A stretch of DNA of 64,000 nt from JACJXF01 sp964404825 (GCA_964404825.1 CAYOLQ010000001.1:1-64000), one strand, 5' to 3'; shown: positions 44,536 to 53,622, counted from the stretch's first letter. The notes: generated by a model from the letters alone, not told the origin. Translations and numbers: made by a program.

Positions 44536-45732
44536 TTATTTTTTACCAAAACAATAAACTCTACCGTCTCCCGCTCCAACAATAATGTGTTTATTGATAA
44601 CAGCAGGATTTCCATTTACCGGACTTCCAATTTCGTAATTCCAGTTTATTTTACCATCGGAAGAGTTTATCAGTAATAGGTCCCCTCTCATATTAGCTAT
44701 AAGTAATTTTTTATCAACAATTATGGGTGATGCGTCAATAGCGCCTCCTGTATTTATCTTCCAGATGAGAGTTCCTGTTTTCTTATTAAAACAGTATAGG
44801 TATTTATCACGGTTGCCAATAAAAACCTTTGTATCTGAAATTGCCGGTGAAGCAATAAAGGGTTGTTTTAAAGTTTCATTCTGAAAAGCCCATAAAACTA
44901 CCATGTTGTTGATATCCAGGCATGAAAATTTACCATCATAATCCCCTACATATGCCATCCCATCTTCAACAGCAACAGAACCAGCCACATAACTTGCCAC
45001 TTCAATTCTTTTTTTAAGAATCCCGTTTGCAGCATTAACCTGATGTATCAGGCCATCGCAACCTCCGAATATTGCAAGTCCTTTATATATAGAAGGAGTC
45101 CCGTTAATAAAGTTATCAGCTTCGTATTTCCAGAGACCTTTACCGGTTTTCAGGTCAATACCATGGAGGCAATAGTCGTAACTCCCAACAATTATTACCC
45201 GGTTTATCCCGTTACTGAAATAATTCGGAGACCCCATGATCTGGTTATCCGTTTTATACGTCCAGAGTATTTTTCCGGAACTCACTTCAATTGCAAACAA
45301 ATCGCCATTCAGATTTCCGATATAGGCAACATCATCAACAATTAGCGCAGGGGATTCGATACTGTTTTCAGTATTTATTTTCCACAGGAGTTTCCCCTGT
45401 AAAGTAAGACCGTAAACATTTCCATCGATGGAACCGATTACAATTGTGTTTTTGCATACAACAGGAGATGTTTTAAACCCATCGTCAGCTTTGAATGTCC
45501 ATAGGAGTTCGGGTTTATCAGGGATAAGCGCATTACTTAAACCAGATAAGCGTGCATCTCCCCTGAAATTGTTCCAGCAATCATGGTTCTGGGAAAGGAC
45601 CAAACGGAAACCGGAAAACAAGAGGATCCCGAGGAAGAAAATGAATTTCCTCAGGTAAAACGATTCAAATCCGCAGTGAAAAAAAGGGAATTTAAAGGTT
45701 TTCGAAAAATCGCTATTGTTACTTTTTTTCAA
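44536..45732 (-). CDS. secreted PQQ-like beta-propeller protein 1
   Basis: 398 residues starting at TTG 45732; the frame has no ATG before the signal region (KFIFFLGILLFSGFRLVLSQ, about 30-48). The mature part begins CWNNFRGD and runs through about eight propeller blades of the PQQ_2/BamB type, each with the D-x-x-T/S-G-x-x-x-W pattern (EVSSGKILWTY, DLKTGKGLWKY, NKKTGTLIWKI, NSSDGKINWNY). No Ca/PQQ catalytic residues of quinoprotein dehydrogenases can be assigned. It is the last gene of the propeller/Fe-S block, upstream of the GT4 gene. Confidence 0.85.
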   Translation of the reverse strand: MKKSNNSDFSKTFKFPFFHCGFESFYLRKFIFFLGILLFSGFRLVLSQNHDCWNNFRGDARLSGLSNALIPDKPELLWTFKADDGFKTSPVVCKNTIVIGSIDGNVYGLTLQGKLLWKINTENSIESPALIVDDVAYIGNLNGDLFAIEVSSGKILWTYKTDNQIMGSPNYFSNGINRVIIVGSYDYCLHGIDLKTGKGLWKYEADNFINGTPSIYKGLAIFGGCDGLIHQVNAANGILKKRIEVASYVAGSVAVEDGMAYVGDYDGKFSCLDINNMVVLWAFQNETLKQPFIASPAISDTKVFIGNRDKYLYCFNKKTGTLIWKINTGGAIDASPIIVDKKLLIANMRGDLLLINSSDGKINWNYEIGSPVNGNPAVINKHIIVGAGDGRVYCFGKK

Positions 45733-45759
45733 ATTCTTATTATGTATTTGAATTGTTAT

Positions 45760-47346
45760 TTATAACACATTTCGGGCTTTCATTCCTTGGTCTGCCTTTT
45801 CGGAAAGAGCACCCGTCGGACAAGCACTTGCTGCCTCCAGAGCAACCTTTTTCAAACCCTCCTTCAGATTATTTGTAAATGGCATTCCAACTTCCACGTC
45901 AAATCCCCTGCCAATAAAAGTAAAACCGAAATCCTCAGAGTATTCAGCAGTTATGTCTACACAGATTCCGCATTTAATGCATTTTGCGGGTTCGTACACT
46001 ACAGTTTCGTGCTGGAAATACTTTTTAATTTCTTTTCTTTCTTCCGATCGGAACCGGCTTTGGTCTGCCCCGTAAAGGTCTGAATAAATCCTAAGTTTGC
46101 AATTATCGATCTCGCGGCAATCGCAACGCAAACATCTGGCAGCTTCCTCCATCACCTGTTCACGTGATAATCCTTCTGAAATGCTCACCGGTTTCAACCT
46201 TGGACCCTCAACCGACTCCTTAAGATATTCCAATAATTCATTAGTCATAAGTTTTCCAAAGCGGGAGTTGAACATAAAATATTCTCCGGAAACGCTTCTG
46301 TTCTGCAAAAACTGATCCACACTAAAAGCCACTTCCTTTCCCTGTCCGAGAGCCCTGATGGCCATTTTTGCCGGTTTTAGGGCGCTACCTGCAACAAAAA
46401 TATTATCTGAACCTGTCTGATAAGTCTTATTATCGGCTGTTATACCCTTGTCGGATCTTTCGATGCCCCAGTTTTCAGTCCCGTTGTTTCCGCTTCCTGC
46501 ACAAATTATAACCGCATCGTAAGTTGATTTCAGGTTTGCAAAAAGCTCCGGAGAAATTTCAGACTTCAAATGGAAAACAACACCTAAACTCTTAATTACG
46601 TCTATTTCTTTTTCCAGAACATCAATAGGAAGAACTCCCGATTCAACTTCTCTTTTCAGGCTTCCTCCCGGTTTTTCATTTCTGTCGTAAACATGAACAT
46701 CGTAACCTCTGAGTTGCAGAAAATACGATGCAGACAGCCCGGCAGGACCAGCCCCGACAATGCAGATTTTTTTATCTTTTTGTGGTTCTTTTTCCGGCAG
46801 GTATTGGATTTCTTTCTCAAGATCGTTATCTCCTGCTGATCTCTTGAGAAGACATATTGAAACCGGTTCGTCAATAGACTTTCTTCTGCAGGCTCCTTCG
46901 CATGGTGCAGGGCAAACCCTTCCGAAAACTGCAGGTAAGGCAATGTCCTTCTTAATAATTTTAAGCGCGCTTTCAAAATCTCCTTTTGCCAGCAGACGGT
47001 TCATCAGAGGGATGTTCATGTTTGCCGGACAAGTGACCTGGCAAGGGGCAATGCAGTCGCCCACGTGCTCACTCAGAAGCAAATCGAGGGCTGTTTTACG
47101 GGCTTCATGGATTTCATCATCCATAGTAATGATTTCCATTCCTTCCCTTACTGATATTGAACAGGACGGAATCAGTTTATTGGCAGTAACATCTTTTACC
47201 AGGCAAATCATACATGACGTAATATGATCCTTCCCTTCTCTCCAGCACATAGCAGGGATCTCAACTCCGGCCTCTCTTGCAGCAAGAATAAGCGGAGTAC
47301 CCTCCATTACTTCGATGTTCTTGTTGTCAATTTTTAAAGTGATCAT
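45760..47346 (-). CDS. NuoG-N/GltD-like FAD iron-sulfur protein lacking the NAD(P)H domain
   Basis: Start ATG 47346 was preferred to TTG 47367. Residues 1-75 form a 2Fe-2S ferredoxin with Cys34, Cys45, Cys48 and Cys62. Then comes a Cys-rich stretch (DCIAPCQVTCPANMNIP, CPAPCEGACRR) like the Fer4_20 domain of glutamate synthase small subunit, and a FAD-binding Rossmann motif (CIVGAGPAGLSASY). The second dinucleotide motif (GGGDTAMD in GltD) and about 120 residues around it are absent: AVIICAGSG leads almost directly to the closing DNIFVAGSALKPAKM. A C-terminal cluster (RCLRCDC, CIKCGIC, ACPTGAL) follows. It is 22 bases downstream of the NuoEF-like gene, its likely NADH-oxidising partner. Confidence 0.85.
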   Translation of the reverse strand: MITLKIDNKNIEVMEGTPLILAAREAGVEIPAMCWREGKDHITSCMICLVKDVTANKLIPSCSISVREGMEIITMDDEIHEARKTALDLLLSEHVGDCIAPCQVTCPANMNIPLMNRLLAKGDFESALKIIKKDIALPAVFGRVCPAPCEGACRRKSIDEPVSICLLKRSAGDNDLEKEIQYLPEKEPQKDKKICIVGAGPAGLSASYFLQLRGYDVHVYDRNEKPGGSLKREVESGVLPIDVLEKEIDVIKSLGVVFHLKSEISPELFANLKSTYDAVIICAGSGNNGTENWGIERSDKGITADNKTYQTGSDNIFVAGSALKPAKMAIRALGQGKEVAFSVDQFLQNRSVSGEYFMFNSRFGKLMTNELLEYLKESVEGPRLKPVSISEGLSREQVMEEAARCLRCDCREIDNCKLRIYSDLYGADQSRFRSEERKEIKKYFQHETVVYEPAKCIKCGICVDITAEYSEDFGFTFIGRGFDVEVGMPFTNNLKEGLKKVALEAASACPTGALSEKADQGMKARNVL

Positions 47347-47368
47347 TTTAACAATATCAATAGTCAAA

Positions 47369-49711
47369 TTATCTTATTATAATAGCATTCTCCGGACACA
47401 CCTGTTTGCACCCGTCACATTTGATGCAAAGATCCTGGATGATCTCATGCTTCTCATGAGGTTTAAAGGGGATCGCATCTACCGGGCAGTCCTGAACACA
47501 AAGGGTACATCCGATACAATCATCAGTAATCTCGTAGCGGATCAGATCCTTACATTTTCCGGAAGGGCAGGTTCCCTTGATATGAGCTTCGTATTCGTCC
47601 CTGAAAAATTTAAGAGTGGATAGCACCGGGTTAGGAGCTGTTTTCCCGAGACCGCAAAGACTTCCTTTTTTTGTCCAGTTAGCCAGATTCTCCAGCTCTT
47701 CCAGATCTTTTTCAACACCTTTCCCAGATGTTATTTTTATTAAAATTTCATACATACGCTTTGTTCCTATTCGACAAAACGTACATTTTCCACAAGACTC
47801 ATTCTGTGTAAAGGAGAGAAAATACCTTGCGATATCGACCATGCAATCGGTATCGTCAAGAACAACCATTCCCCCTGAACCCATCATTGCGCCAGCTTCA
47901 ACAAGCGATTCGAAGTCAATAGATATATCAGACATATGAGCAGGGATACACCCACCCGAAGGACCACCAATCTGCACTGCCTTAAATTTTCTGTTATTGG
48001 CCACACCCCCTCCGACTTCTTCCACAACTTCTCTGACTGTCATACCCATGGGTACTTCGATGAGTCCGCCCCGGCTGACTTTCCCTGCCAAAGCAAACAC
48101 TTTTGAACCGGTAGATTTTTCGGTACCGATGGAATTAAATGCTTTTGCACCGTGACGAATAATGTAACTGATCTGGGCAAAAGTTTCTGTATTATTTACA
48201 AGAGTCGGTTTACCCCATAAGCCCTCAACTGCCGGAAAAGGCGGGCGTATATGTGGAAATCCTCTGTTGCCTTCAATAGAAGCAATAAGTGCAGTTTCTT
48301 CTCCGCAAACAAATGCACCCGCTCCCTGAAATATCGACAATTCAAAATTGAAACCACTTCCGAGGATATTTTTTCCAAGGTATCCTTCTTTGTAACAGAT
48401 ATCAAGAGCCTCCTGAATACGTTTTACCGCCAGAGGATATTCTGCCCTGATATAAAAAATTCCTTCATTACAGGCGGTAGCAAAGGCCGCTATCAGTACG
48501 CCTTCAATTACCCGGTATGGGTATGATTCGAGCAGCATCCTGTCCATAAAGGCTCCCGGATCGCCCTCATCGCCATTGCAGATAACATATTTCATATCTG
48601 CTTTCTGTTCCGATACCATTTTCCATTTTTTCCCGGTTGGAAATCCACCACCACCGCGTCCACGGATTCCGCTTTCTTCGATCTCCTTTATGATCCACTC
48701 AGGGTCTTTTTCATTCAGGCACTTTTTCAGAGCTTTAAAACCCGCTCTTGAAATATACTCCTGTATGTCAACAGGGTTTATTATTCCCCGAAATTCAGTT
48801 GCAATTGGTTTTTGTCTTCCCAGAAAGGTTGAAACATGTTTTTCCCTGATATCGAGGGAATAACGTTCAACACCCGACCATCGACCATCGTCAACAACAT
48901 TTTCTATCAGATTTTGCATTTTGATGCCAAATCGTTTGAAAAATCCTGCCGGCTGGAAGTGCTGCTCAAGGATCTGGTTTACATCAACGGCTCTGACTTT
49001 GGAGTACAGTATTGTTTCACCGTTCAGAGGAACAACTTCGAGAAGCGGCACCTGGTGGCACATTCCAACACACCCAACATGTTTGAGCTTTATATTAAGG
49101 CCTTTGCTTTCAATCGTTTCTTTAACTGCATCCCGGATCTCATTGCTTCCACTAGCAACACAACACGAACCAAGACCTATGCGGACTTCCCCCTGAATTT
49201 CTTCGCCTGATGGTTTTCTGAACCTTTTGCCGGACTTTGTATCCCTGAGTTTTTCAAAATCGGCCAAAACTTCACTTACTTTTCCTGAGTTCACATGTCC
49301 GTATGTAATCTGGTCAATCTGTACAACCGGAGCCAGAGTGCAACATCCCAGACAATTGACTTTCTCGATGGTGTATTTCCCCGACGGACTGGTATCCTGC
49401 CCATCCTTAAGATCAAACTCCCGTCTTAATGCATCATATACCTGCTCTGCACCTTTCACATGACACGCCGTTCCTAAACATACCTTAATGATATGTTCAC
49501 CTGCTGGTTTAAAACGAAACTGTGAATAAAAACTGGCAACACTTACAATCTGGGCTGGAGTAATATTTGTCTTTTCGCACACTCTCTTCAGTGCTTCTTC
49601 CGGGAGATAGTTATAACGGGTCTGAATAGATTGAAGTATCGGTATTATCGAATTTTTTTCTTTCCCGAAGGAGGCAATCAGGGTGTCGATATGGTTAATG
49701 TCAGTACTCAT
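47369..49711 (-). CDS. NuoE-NuoF-ferredoxin fusion (HydB-like NADH-oxidising subunit)
   Basis: 780 residues. ATG 49711 was chosen because it overlaps the upstream TAA as TAATG. Domains: NuoE-like 2Fe-2S thioredoxin fold (about 1-160, CLGTACHVKG and CLGCCTLAPV); a second thioredoxin-like 2Fe-2S domain (about 180-260, GLGSCCVASG and CVGMCHQVP); NuoF with the FMN/NADH site (RGRGGGGFPTGKKW, CNGDEGDPGAFMDR, GAGAFVCGEETALI); its 4Fe-4S site (ESCGKCTFCRIG, CGLG); and a C-terminal 2x[4Fe-4S] ferredoxin (CIGCTLCVQDCP, CIKCDGCKQVCP). It resembles HydB of bifurcating hydrogenases with NuoE fused on. No hydrogenase or formate dehydrogenase catalytic subunit is nearby. Confidence 0.9.
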   Translation of the reverse strand: MSTDINHIDTLIASFGKEKNSIIPILQSIQTRYNYLPEEALKRVCEKTNITPAQIVSVASFYSQFRFKPAGEHIIKVCLGTACHVKGAEQVYDALRREFDLKDGQDTSPSGKYTIEKVNCLGCCTLAPVVQIDQITYGHVNSGKVSEVLADFEKLRDTKSGKRFRKPSGEEIQGEVRIGLGSCCVASGSNEIRDAVKETIESKGLNIKLKHVGCVGMCHQVPLLEVVPLNGETILYSKVRAVDVNQILEQHFQPAGFFKRFGIKMQNLIENVVDDGRWSGVERYSLDIREKHVSTFLGRQKPIATEFRGIINPVDIQEYISRAGFKALKKCLNEKDPEWIIKEIEESGIRGRGGGGFPTGKKWKMVSEQKADMKYVICNGDEGDPGAFMDRMLLESYPYRVIEGVLIAAFATACNEGIFYIRAEYPLAVKRIQEALDICYKEGYLGKNILGSGFNFELSIFQGAGAFVCGEETALIASIEGNRGFPHIRPPFPAVEGLWGKPTLVNNTETFAQISYIIRHGAKAFNSIGTEKSTGSKVFALAGKVSRGGLIEVPMGMTVREVVEEVGGGVANNRKFKAVQIGGPSGGCIPAHMSDISIDFESLVEAGAMMGSGGMVVLDDTDCMVDIARYFLSFTQNESCGKCTFCRIGTKRMYEILIKITSGKGVEKDLEELENLANWTKKGSLCGLGKTAPNPVLSTLKFFRDEYEAHIKGTCPSGKCKDLIRYEITDDCIGCTLCVQDCPVDAIPFKPHEKHEIIQDLCIKCDGCKQVCPENAIIIR

Positions 49712-51537
49712 TACTTTCCAATGCAATATAAACTGGATTTCCCCCGGAGGTATATTCTCCCATCAGCAAATACCGGGAGAGCGAAAGCTGCTTCTCCCAA
49801 TTCGGGCTGCTTAATTATGGTTCCTGTCCTGTCTGCGTTAATGATATGCATTATTCCTGACATGTCGATAATGTAAACTTTGTTTTCAGCAATCATTGGG
49901 GACGAATAAAATCCACTGTTGAATTCCTTTTCCCATATTTTTTCACCTGTAAGGGCGTCATAGCAAACAAGGACGCCATAGCTTGTTGCAAGGAATAGCA
50001 GACTGTTGGCTGCAACAGGACTTGAAACCTCAGAAAGATACTCATCTGTTTCCCAAACTATTTTACCTCCGTTTTCAGCATCAAGAGCCACCGTTTTTGC
50101 ATATTCATTTGAGGCGAAAACCAAGCCGTTATATATTGCCGGAGATGGAGCAACCTCTCCCGACATTACTGCTGATTTCCATAATTCAGCACCCGTTTCA
50201 ATATCGTAGGCAGAAACGTTGGGATCAGCTGATGTAATGACCTGCATTTTACCCTTGCTTTGATACAGGACGGGAGAAGACCACGAAATTTTATTAGATC
50301 TGGAAATATCCCAGACAAATTCTCCATTTGTGTTGTTAATGGCAATCATTCTTCCTCCTTTGGATGTATCATATTGAACAATTAGTTTTCCGTTCCAGGT
50401 AAGAAGAGAGGAGGAATGTCCGTAATGATTAGTTGGTACTCCAAGGTTTTTTGCCCAGATAAGGTTTCCATCCAAATCAAAGGCAATCAGATCCCCTGTT
50501 CCAAAAAGGGCAAACACCATTTTACCGTCAATGGTCATTGTTGGGGCAGCAAGACCTGTATCATCAGTTGTTTTTGGGGGAGATGCTGGTGAGCCAGGGA
50601 TGTTGCCTGCTTCTTTTTCCCACAGTAAACGACCTGTATTTCTGTTGAAGCAGCTTACTATTCGTGAAACATTATCTCCACCTGCAACAAAAATTTTATC
50701 CCCCCAGATTACCGGGGTATTATATCCGGGTTTGGTTAAGGTAATTTTCCATTTGATATTTACGCCAGATGCGCCGTCCCAATCAGTTGGTATATTTTTA
50801 TGATATGAAATTCCCTGTCCCATAAAACCCCTGAATGTACTCTGATTTTTCTTAAAATCTTCTACGCTGGCAGCTTTGACAGATGAATTGACCTTTTCAG
50901 AATCACCGCTCTTAGAAATCTCATTTTGGATAGAGGATTCAGCACCCGAGACCACAACAGAGTCAGTTTTTCCTGCAGTGACGATTTCTACAATGGGGAT
51001 AATCTCAATGCTATCTGTTTTTGTACTTACCTTAGCATCAATGAATTGTCCTGGAGAGTAGTTTTTCAGATAATCAACGCTTAGAAAAGATGATAGCAGC
51101 GCAAAAGCAAAAACCAGAATACCTGTTGCAAATAACCACCTGTGGCTTATATATTTATCTTTTAGTGAATCTCCTGAAGGATTTTCAGGAATCCCAATTT
51201 TGGTCCTGATATCTGTTCTGATTTTTAGTGCCAGAGCCAAAACAACTCCCCCGAAAAGAAGCAGGTAAGCACCAGTATTAACCTGCCATTCCGAAGTAAA
51301 ATAGGCCTTTCTTGCCAGCAGATCAAATTGCCGGATTTCTTGCCGGAGCTCATCATTATTATTCTCTTCAGCCAGACGTTTCACAAGTGCTTCAACAGTC
51401 TGACTTTCGAGAGGTTTGCTATTCTTCATCTGCAGGAAATTTACAATCAGAAGAAATGCAACCAGGATGCAGAAAGCCGCTGAGATAATAATTACCTGTT
51501 TTAGGAGTTTCAATTTTGTTTCCTGATCCATCATCAT
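49711..51537 (-). CDS. membrane-anchored PQQ-like beta-propeller protein 2
   Basis: 608 residues. Three membrane segments in the first 180 residues (about 10-32, 78-98, 130-155), then a 75-residue Ser/Lys linker and a C-terminal propeller of about 350 residues. The propeller opens with STFRGFMGQG, the FRG box also found in the other propellers here, and has blades such as FNRNTGRLLWEKEAG, DIETGAELWKS and DALTGEKIWEKEF. The topology puts the propeller in the periplasm. Its start overlaps the NapH-like gene stop (ATGA) and its stop overlaps the NuoEF-like start, so it is wired between the two redox parts. Confidence 0.87.
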   Translation of the reverse strand: MMMDQETKLKLLKQVIIISAAFCILVAFLLIVNFLQMKNSKPLESQTVEALVKRLAEENNNDELRQEIRQFDLLARKAYFTSEWQVNTGAYLLLFGGVVLALALKIRTDIRTKIGIPENPSGDSLKDKYISHRWLFATGILVFAFALLSSFLSVDYLKNYSPGQFIDAKVSTKTDSIEIIPIVEIVTAGKTDSVVVSGAESSIQNEISKSGDSEKVNSSVKAASVEDFKKNQSTFRGFMGQGISYHKNIPTDWDGASGVNIKWKITLTKPGYNTPVIWGDKIFVAGGDNVSRIVSCFNRNTGRLLWEKEAGNIPGSPASPPKTTDDTGLAAPTMTIDGKMVFALFGTGDLIAFDLDGNLIWAKNLGVPTNHYGHSSSLLTWNGKLIVQYDTSKGGRMIAINNTNGEFVWDISRSNKISWSSPVLYQSKGKMQVITSADPNVSAYDIETGAELWKSAVMSGEVAPSPAIYNGLVFASNEYAKTVALDAENGGKIVWETDEYLSEVSSPVAANSLLFLATSYGVLVCYDALTGEKIWEKEFNSGFYSSPMIAENKVYIIDMSGIMHIINADRTGTIIKQPELGEAAFALPVFADGRIYLRGKSSLYCIGK

Positions 51538-52805
51538 TTAATTTTAACTACCGGACAATAATTCATACAACGACCGCAACTAAAGCAATCGCCTTTATGA
51601 GGTTCGTAAATCGATTTTTTTCGAAGAACAAACTGATTCATAATCATTATTCCAATCACAAGGCCTAAAAACCCACCTAAGTACCAGCCCCCGACTTTAA
51701 ATTTTTTCCTGATAAGACCTGCCTCAGCAACAAGCTCTTCGAAAGTTTTTCCGGATTCCAGAAAAGCTTTAATATCAAGGTTTTTAGTATCTGTTTTTAA
51801 TTCAGGATGGGCAATTAGCAATTCAGAAAGGTAAACGTCAGGATGAGCTTTTGATAAGAGAACATGAGCGCTTGATACGGCATACCCGCCAATGAACATC
51901 CAAACAGGGATTAATAGTGCATAAAGACTGAATCGTTTTACATTCTGATTTACAGCTTTTGATGTACGAACTTTTTCATTAACCGGAATATCAATTGCAT
52001 CAAACGGACATGAATTTTCGCAAAGTTTGCAGGATATGCATTCTGCCGGGGTTATGGTCATATGATACTTTGAAAATCTTGACATCCAGCTCAGCATTAC
52101 GCCGTAGGGGCAAAAAACCCTGCAATACGGCCGGGCAAAAAACAATCCCAGTAAAAGCAAGGCAATTCCTATTACAATCATAGTGTAGGGGCCGTCCATC
52201 CTGAAAAATCCAACGAACGGGTCATACCGGCAAATGATAAAATCAGTTCCGGTAGCAGCATACAAAACCGCCAGACCCAGATACAGATAGGGAATGAAAC
52301 CAAGAGTTTTTTTTACCCAGACAGGAACAGATACCGGCTTATAGATTATGATGTCCTGAATTGCCCCAAGTGGACATGCACCTGCACAAAATGTCCTCCC
52401 AAAAAACAAGGCAAACACAAGAGGTAAAACAAAAAATATCAGAACCGTGACCGAGATTTTGTAAACCGGGTCGAATAACGCAAAGGTGATGTTTTGAATT
52501 GAACCAACAGAACAGATACAACCTTCGCGATAAAAACCAAAGTAGAGAAGGGTGAAAATGGATAACCAGAGTATTCCACGTCTAGATCGTTTTTTTATTG
52601 TCAGCCAGGAAGCCAGGGAGAGTGCGGCAAAGAGAACAAGAACATCAAGATATTCAAGGGCGTTTGAACGGGGTTCGGGAGTTGATGGATTTGGTTGTTC
52701 ATAACCCGTTTCGAACTCAGGTTTTGGAAAACGCTGAGCATTTGCCTGAACGAATATCAGAGTAAAAAGCAGAATAAAGACGATTTTATAAAAGATCTTG
52801 TTCAT
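51534..52805 (-). CDS. NapH/CcoG-like membrane ferredoxin
   Basis: 423 residues with a cleavable or uncleaved N-terminal hydrophobic segment and about six membrane helices. Cys motifs in order: CICSVGS in an early loop, FCAGACPLGAIQD, YCRVFCPYGVML (the CxxxCP boxes of NapH/NosR), CISCKLCENSCPFDAID and a C-terminal CFSCGRCMNYCP, together enough for several [4Fe-4S] clusters. NapH-type proteins pass electrons between the quinone pool and periplasmic ferredoxins. No nap, nos or nrf reductase genes are here. The gene starts 3 bases after the NapG-like gene stop. Confidence 0.88.
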   Translation of the reverse strand: MNKIFYKIVFILLFTLIFVQANAQRFPKPEFETGYEQPNPSTPEPRSNALEYLDVLVLFAALSLASWLTIKKRSRRGILWLSIFTLLYFGFYREGCICSVGSIQNITFALFDPVYKISVTVLIFFVLPLVFALFFGRTFCAGACPLGAIQDIIIYKPVSVPVWVKKTLGFIPYLYLGLAVLYAATGTDFIICRYDPFVGFFRMDGPYTMIVIGIALLLLGLFFARPYCRVFCPYGVMLSWMSRFSKYHMTITPAECISCKLCENSCPFDAIDIPVNEKVRTSKAVNQNVKRFSLYALLIPVWMFIGGYAVSSAHVLLSKAHPDVYLSELLIAHPELKTDTKNLDIKAFLESGKTFEELVAEAGLIRKKFKVGGWYLGGFLGLVIGIMIMNQFVLRKKSIYEPHKGDCFSCGRCMNYCPVVKIK

Positions 52806-52808
52806 ATT

Positions 52809-53384
52809 CTATGCCTTTAACCCTCCATGATAATCCCCTTTTATTTTATATGCATCGTTTGCCGGAACCCGGCTTATGGCTTCTGATGGACATACGCGGG
52901 CAATTGCACATTCGTTGCAATTATCGCACAAGTTGTGGCGAATCTGAAGATGCAGGGAACCATTAACAAAGGAGGAACATCCTTTGACACATTTTGCACA
53001 GCCTATACAAAGTTCTTCATCAATGATATATTCAAAATATGGTTCCTCAATAAATTTCCTTTGAATGGCAGCGGTAGGACAAAGTTGATTTTCTCCTCCG
53101 GTTTCCAGTTTTTTTACACCGGGTTTAAAATATCCGCCACATAGATCACAATACCCGCAAAGTTCGTATGCATGAATACATTTTACTGCGGAGGGACTCT
53201 TTACACATTCTGTGGCGCATCTTCCACACTGGGTACATTTAAAGGGATCAATCTGCCAAACCCATTTTTCAGATGTAGTCTTTCTTGTTGCAGCCACAGC
53301 AATTCCTGCAAGGGATAATCCCAGGGCAAATCTTACACCGGTATGGATAAACTCCCTCCGCTTAATGATTTTATCTTCAGCCAT
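52809..53384 (-). CDS. NapG/MauM-like exported 4Fe-4S ferredoxin
   Basis: 191 residues. The N-terminus KRREFIHTG followed by a hydrophobic stretch looks like a Tat signal, consistent with export of a prefolded Fe-S protein. Four Cys clusters follow: CTQCGRCATEC (about 50-60), CGYCDLCGGYF (near 76), CIGCAKCVKGC (near 128) and CDNCNECAIARVCP (near 151-165), the NapG arrangement. Its partner should be the NapH-like protein encoded next. It overlaps the Cys4 peptide gene by 8 bases. Confidence 0.87.
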   Translation of the reverse strand: MAEDKIIKRREFIHTGVRFALGLSLAGIAVAATRKTTSEKWVWQIDPFKCTQCGRCATECVKSPSAVKCIHAYELCGYCDLCGGYFKPGVKKLETGGENQLCPTAAIQRKFIEEPYFEYIIDEELCIGCAKCVKGCSSFVNGSLHLQIRHNLCDNCNECAIARVCPSEAISRVPANDAYKIKGDYHGGLKA

Positions 53385-53574
53385 TGTTTTTGTATTTAGT
53401 GGCTTCCGGCAAAGAGCATTTATTTAGTTTTCCGCATGACCTGCATTGTTTTCTTTCATTGCATTCATCATTTGTACCTATTTTCTTTCCAGCGGCAAAA
53501 AAACCAACCAGCACAGCCATCGACACGAGAAGAGATATTCTGAAAAAGGTCCTTATAAATTCGTTTCGTTTCAT
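53377..53574 (-). CDS. small membrane protein with Cys4 motif
   Basis: 65 residues: MKRNEFIR, one membrane helix (about 12-29, RISLLVSMAVLVGFFAAG) and a short tail holding C-x5-C-x2-C-x5-C (DECNERKQCRSCGKLNKC). The basic N-terminus predicts an N-in helix with the Cys tail in the periplasm. It overlaps the NapG-like gene by 8 bases, and its N-terminus resembles that protein's own KRREFI start. The four Cys could bind a metal or an Fe-S cluster, or assemble the ferredoxin; none is proven. No named family is recognised. Confidence 0.72.
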   Translation of the reverse strand: MKRNEFIRTFFRISLLVSMAVLVGFFAAGKKIGTNDECNERKQCRSCGKLNKCSLPEATKYKNNG

Positions 53575-53608
53575 CTTTCATCATTGTTGTTCGGAAAAAT
53601 AGTATATC

Positions 53609-53622
53609 GTCCCTGACGGGAC
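53609..53622 (-). terminator. GC-rich hairpin between the NHL gene and the Cys4 peptide gene
   Basis: GTCCC-TGAC-GGGAC, a perfect 5-bp stem, 35 bases upstream of the Cys4 gene start. On the minus strand it is followed by an AT-rich stretch ending TATTTTTC, one base off the -7 consensus. This may mark the end of one transcript and the start of the next; weak evidence only. Confidence 0.3.

Noticed and set aside
45760..49711. Complex I fragment (nuoEFG)
   Set aside because: NuoE, NuoF and NuoG-N parts are recognisable, but they are fused to ferredoxin and GltD-like domains and no membrane Nuo subunits adjoin.
51534..53384. Periplasmic nitrate reductase operon (napGH)
   Set aside because: NapG- and NapH-like proteins are present, but no napA, napB or other Nap gene is in the window, so naming them napG and napH would mislead.
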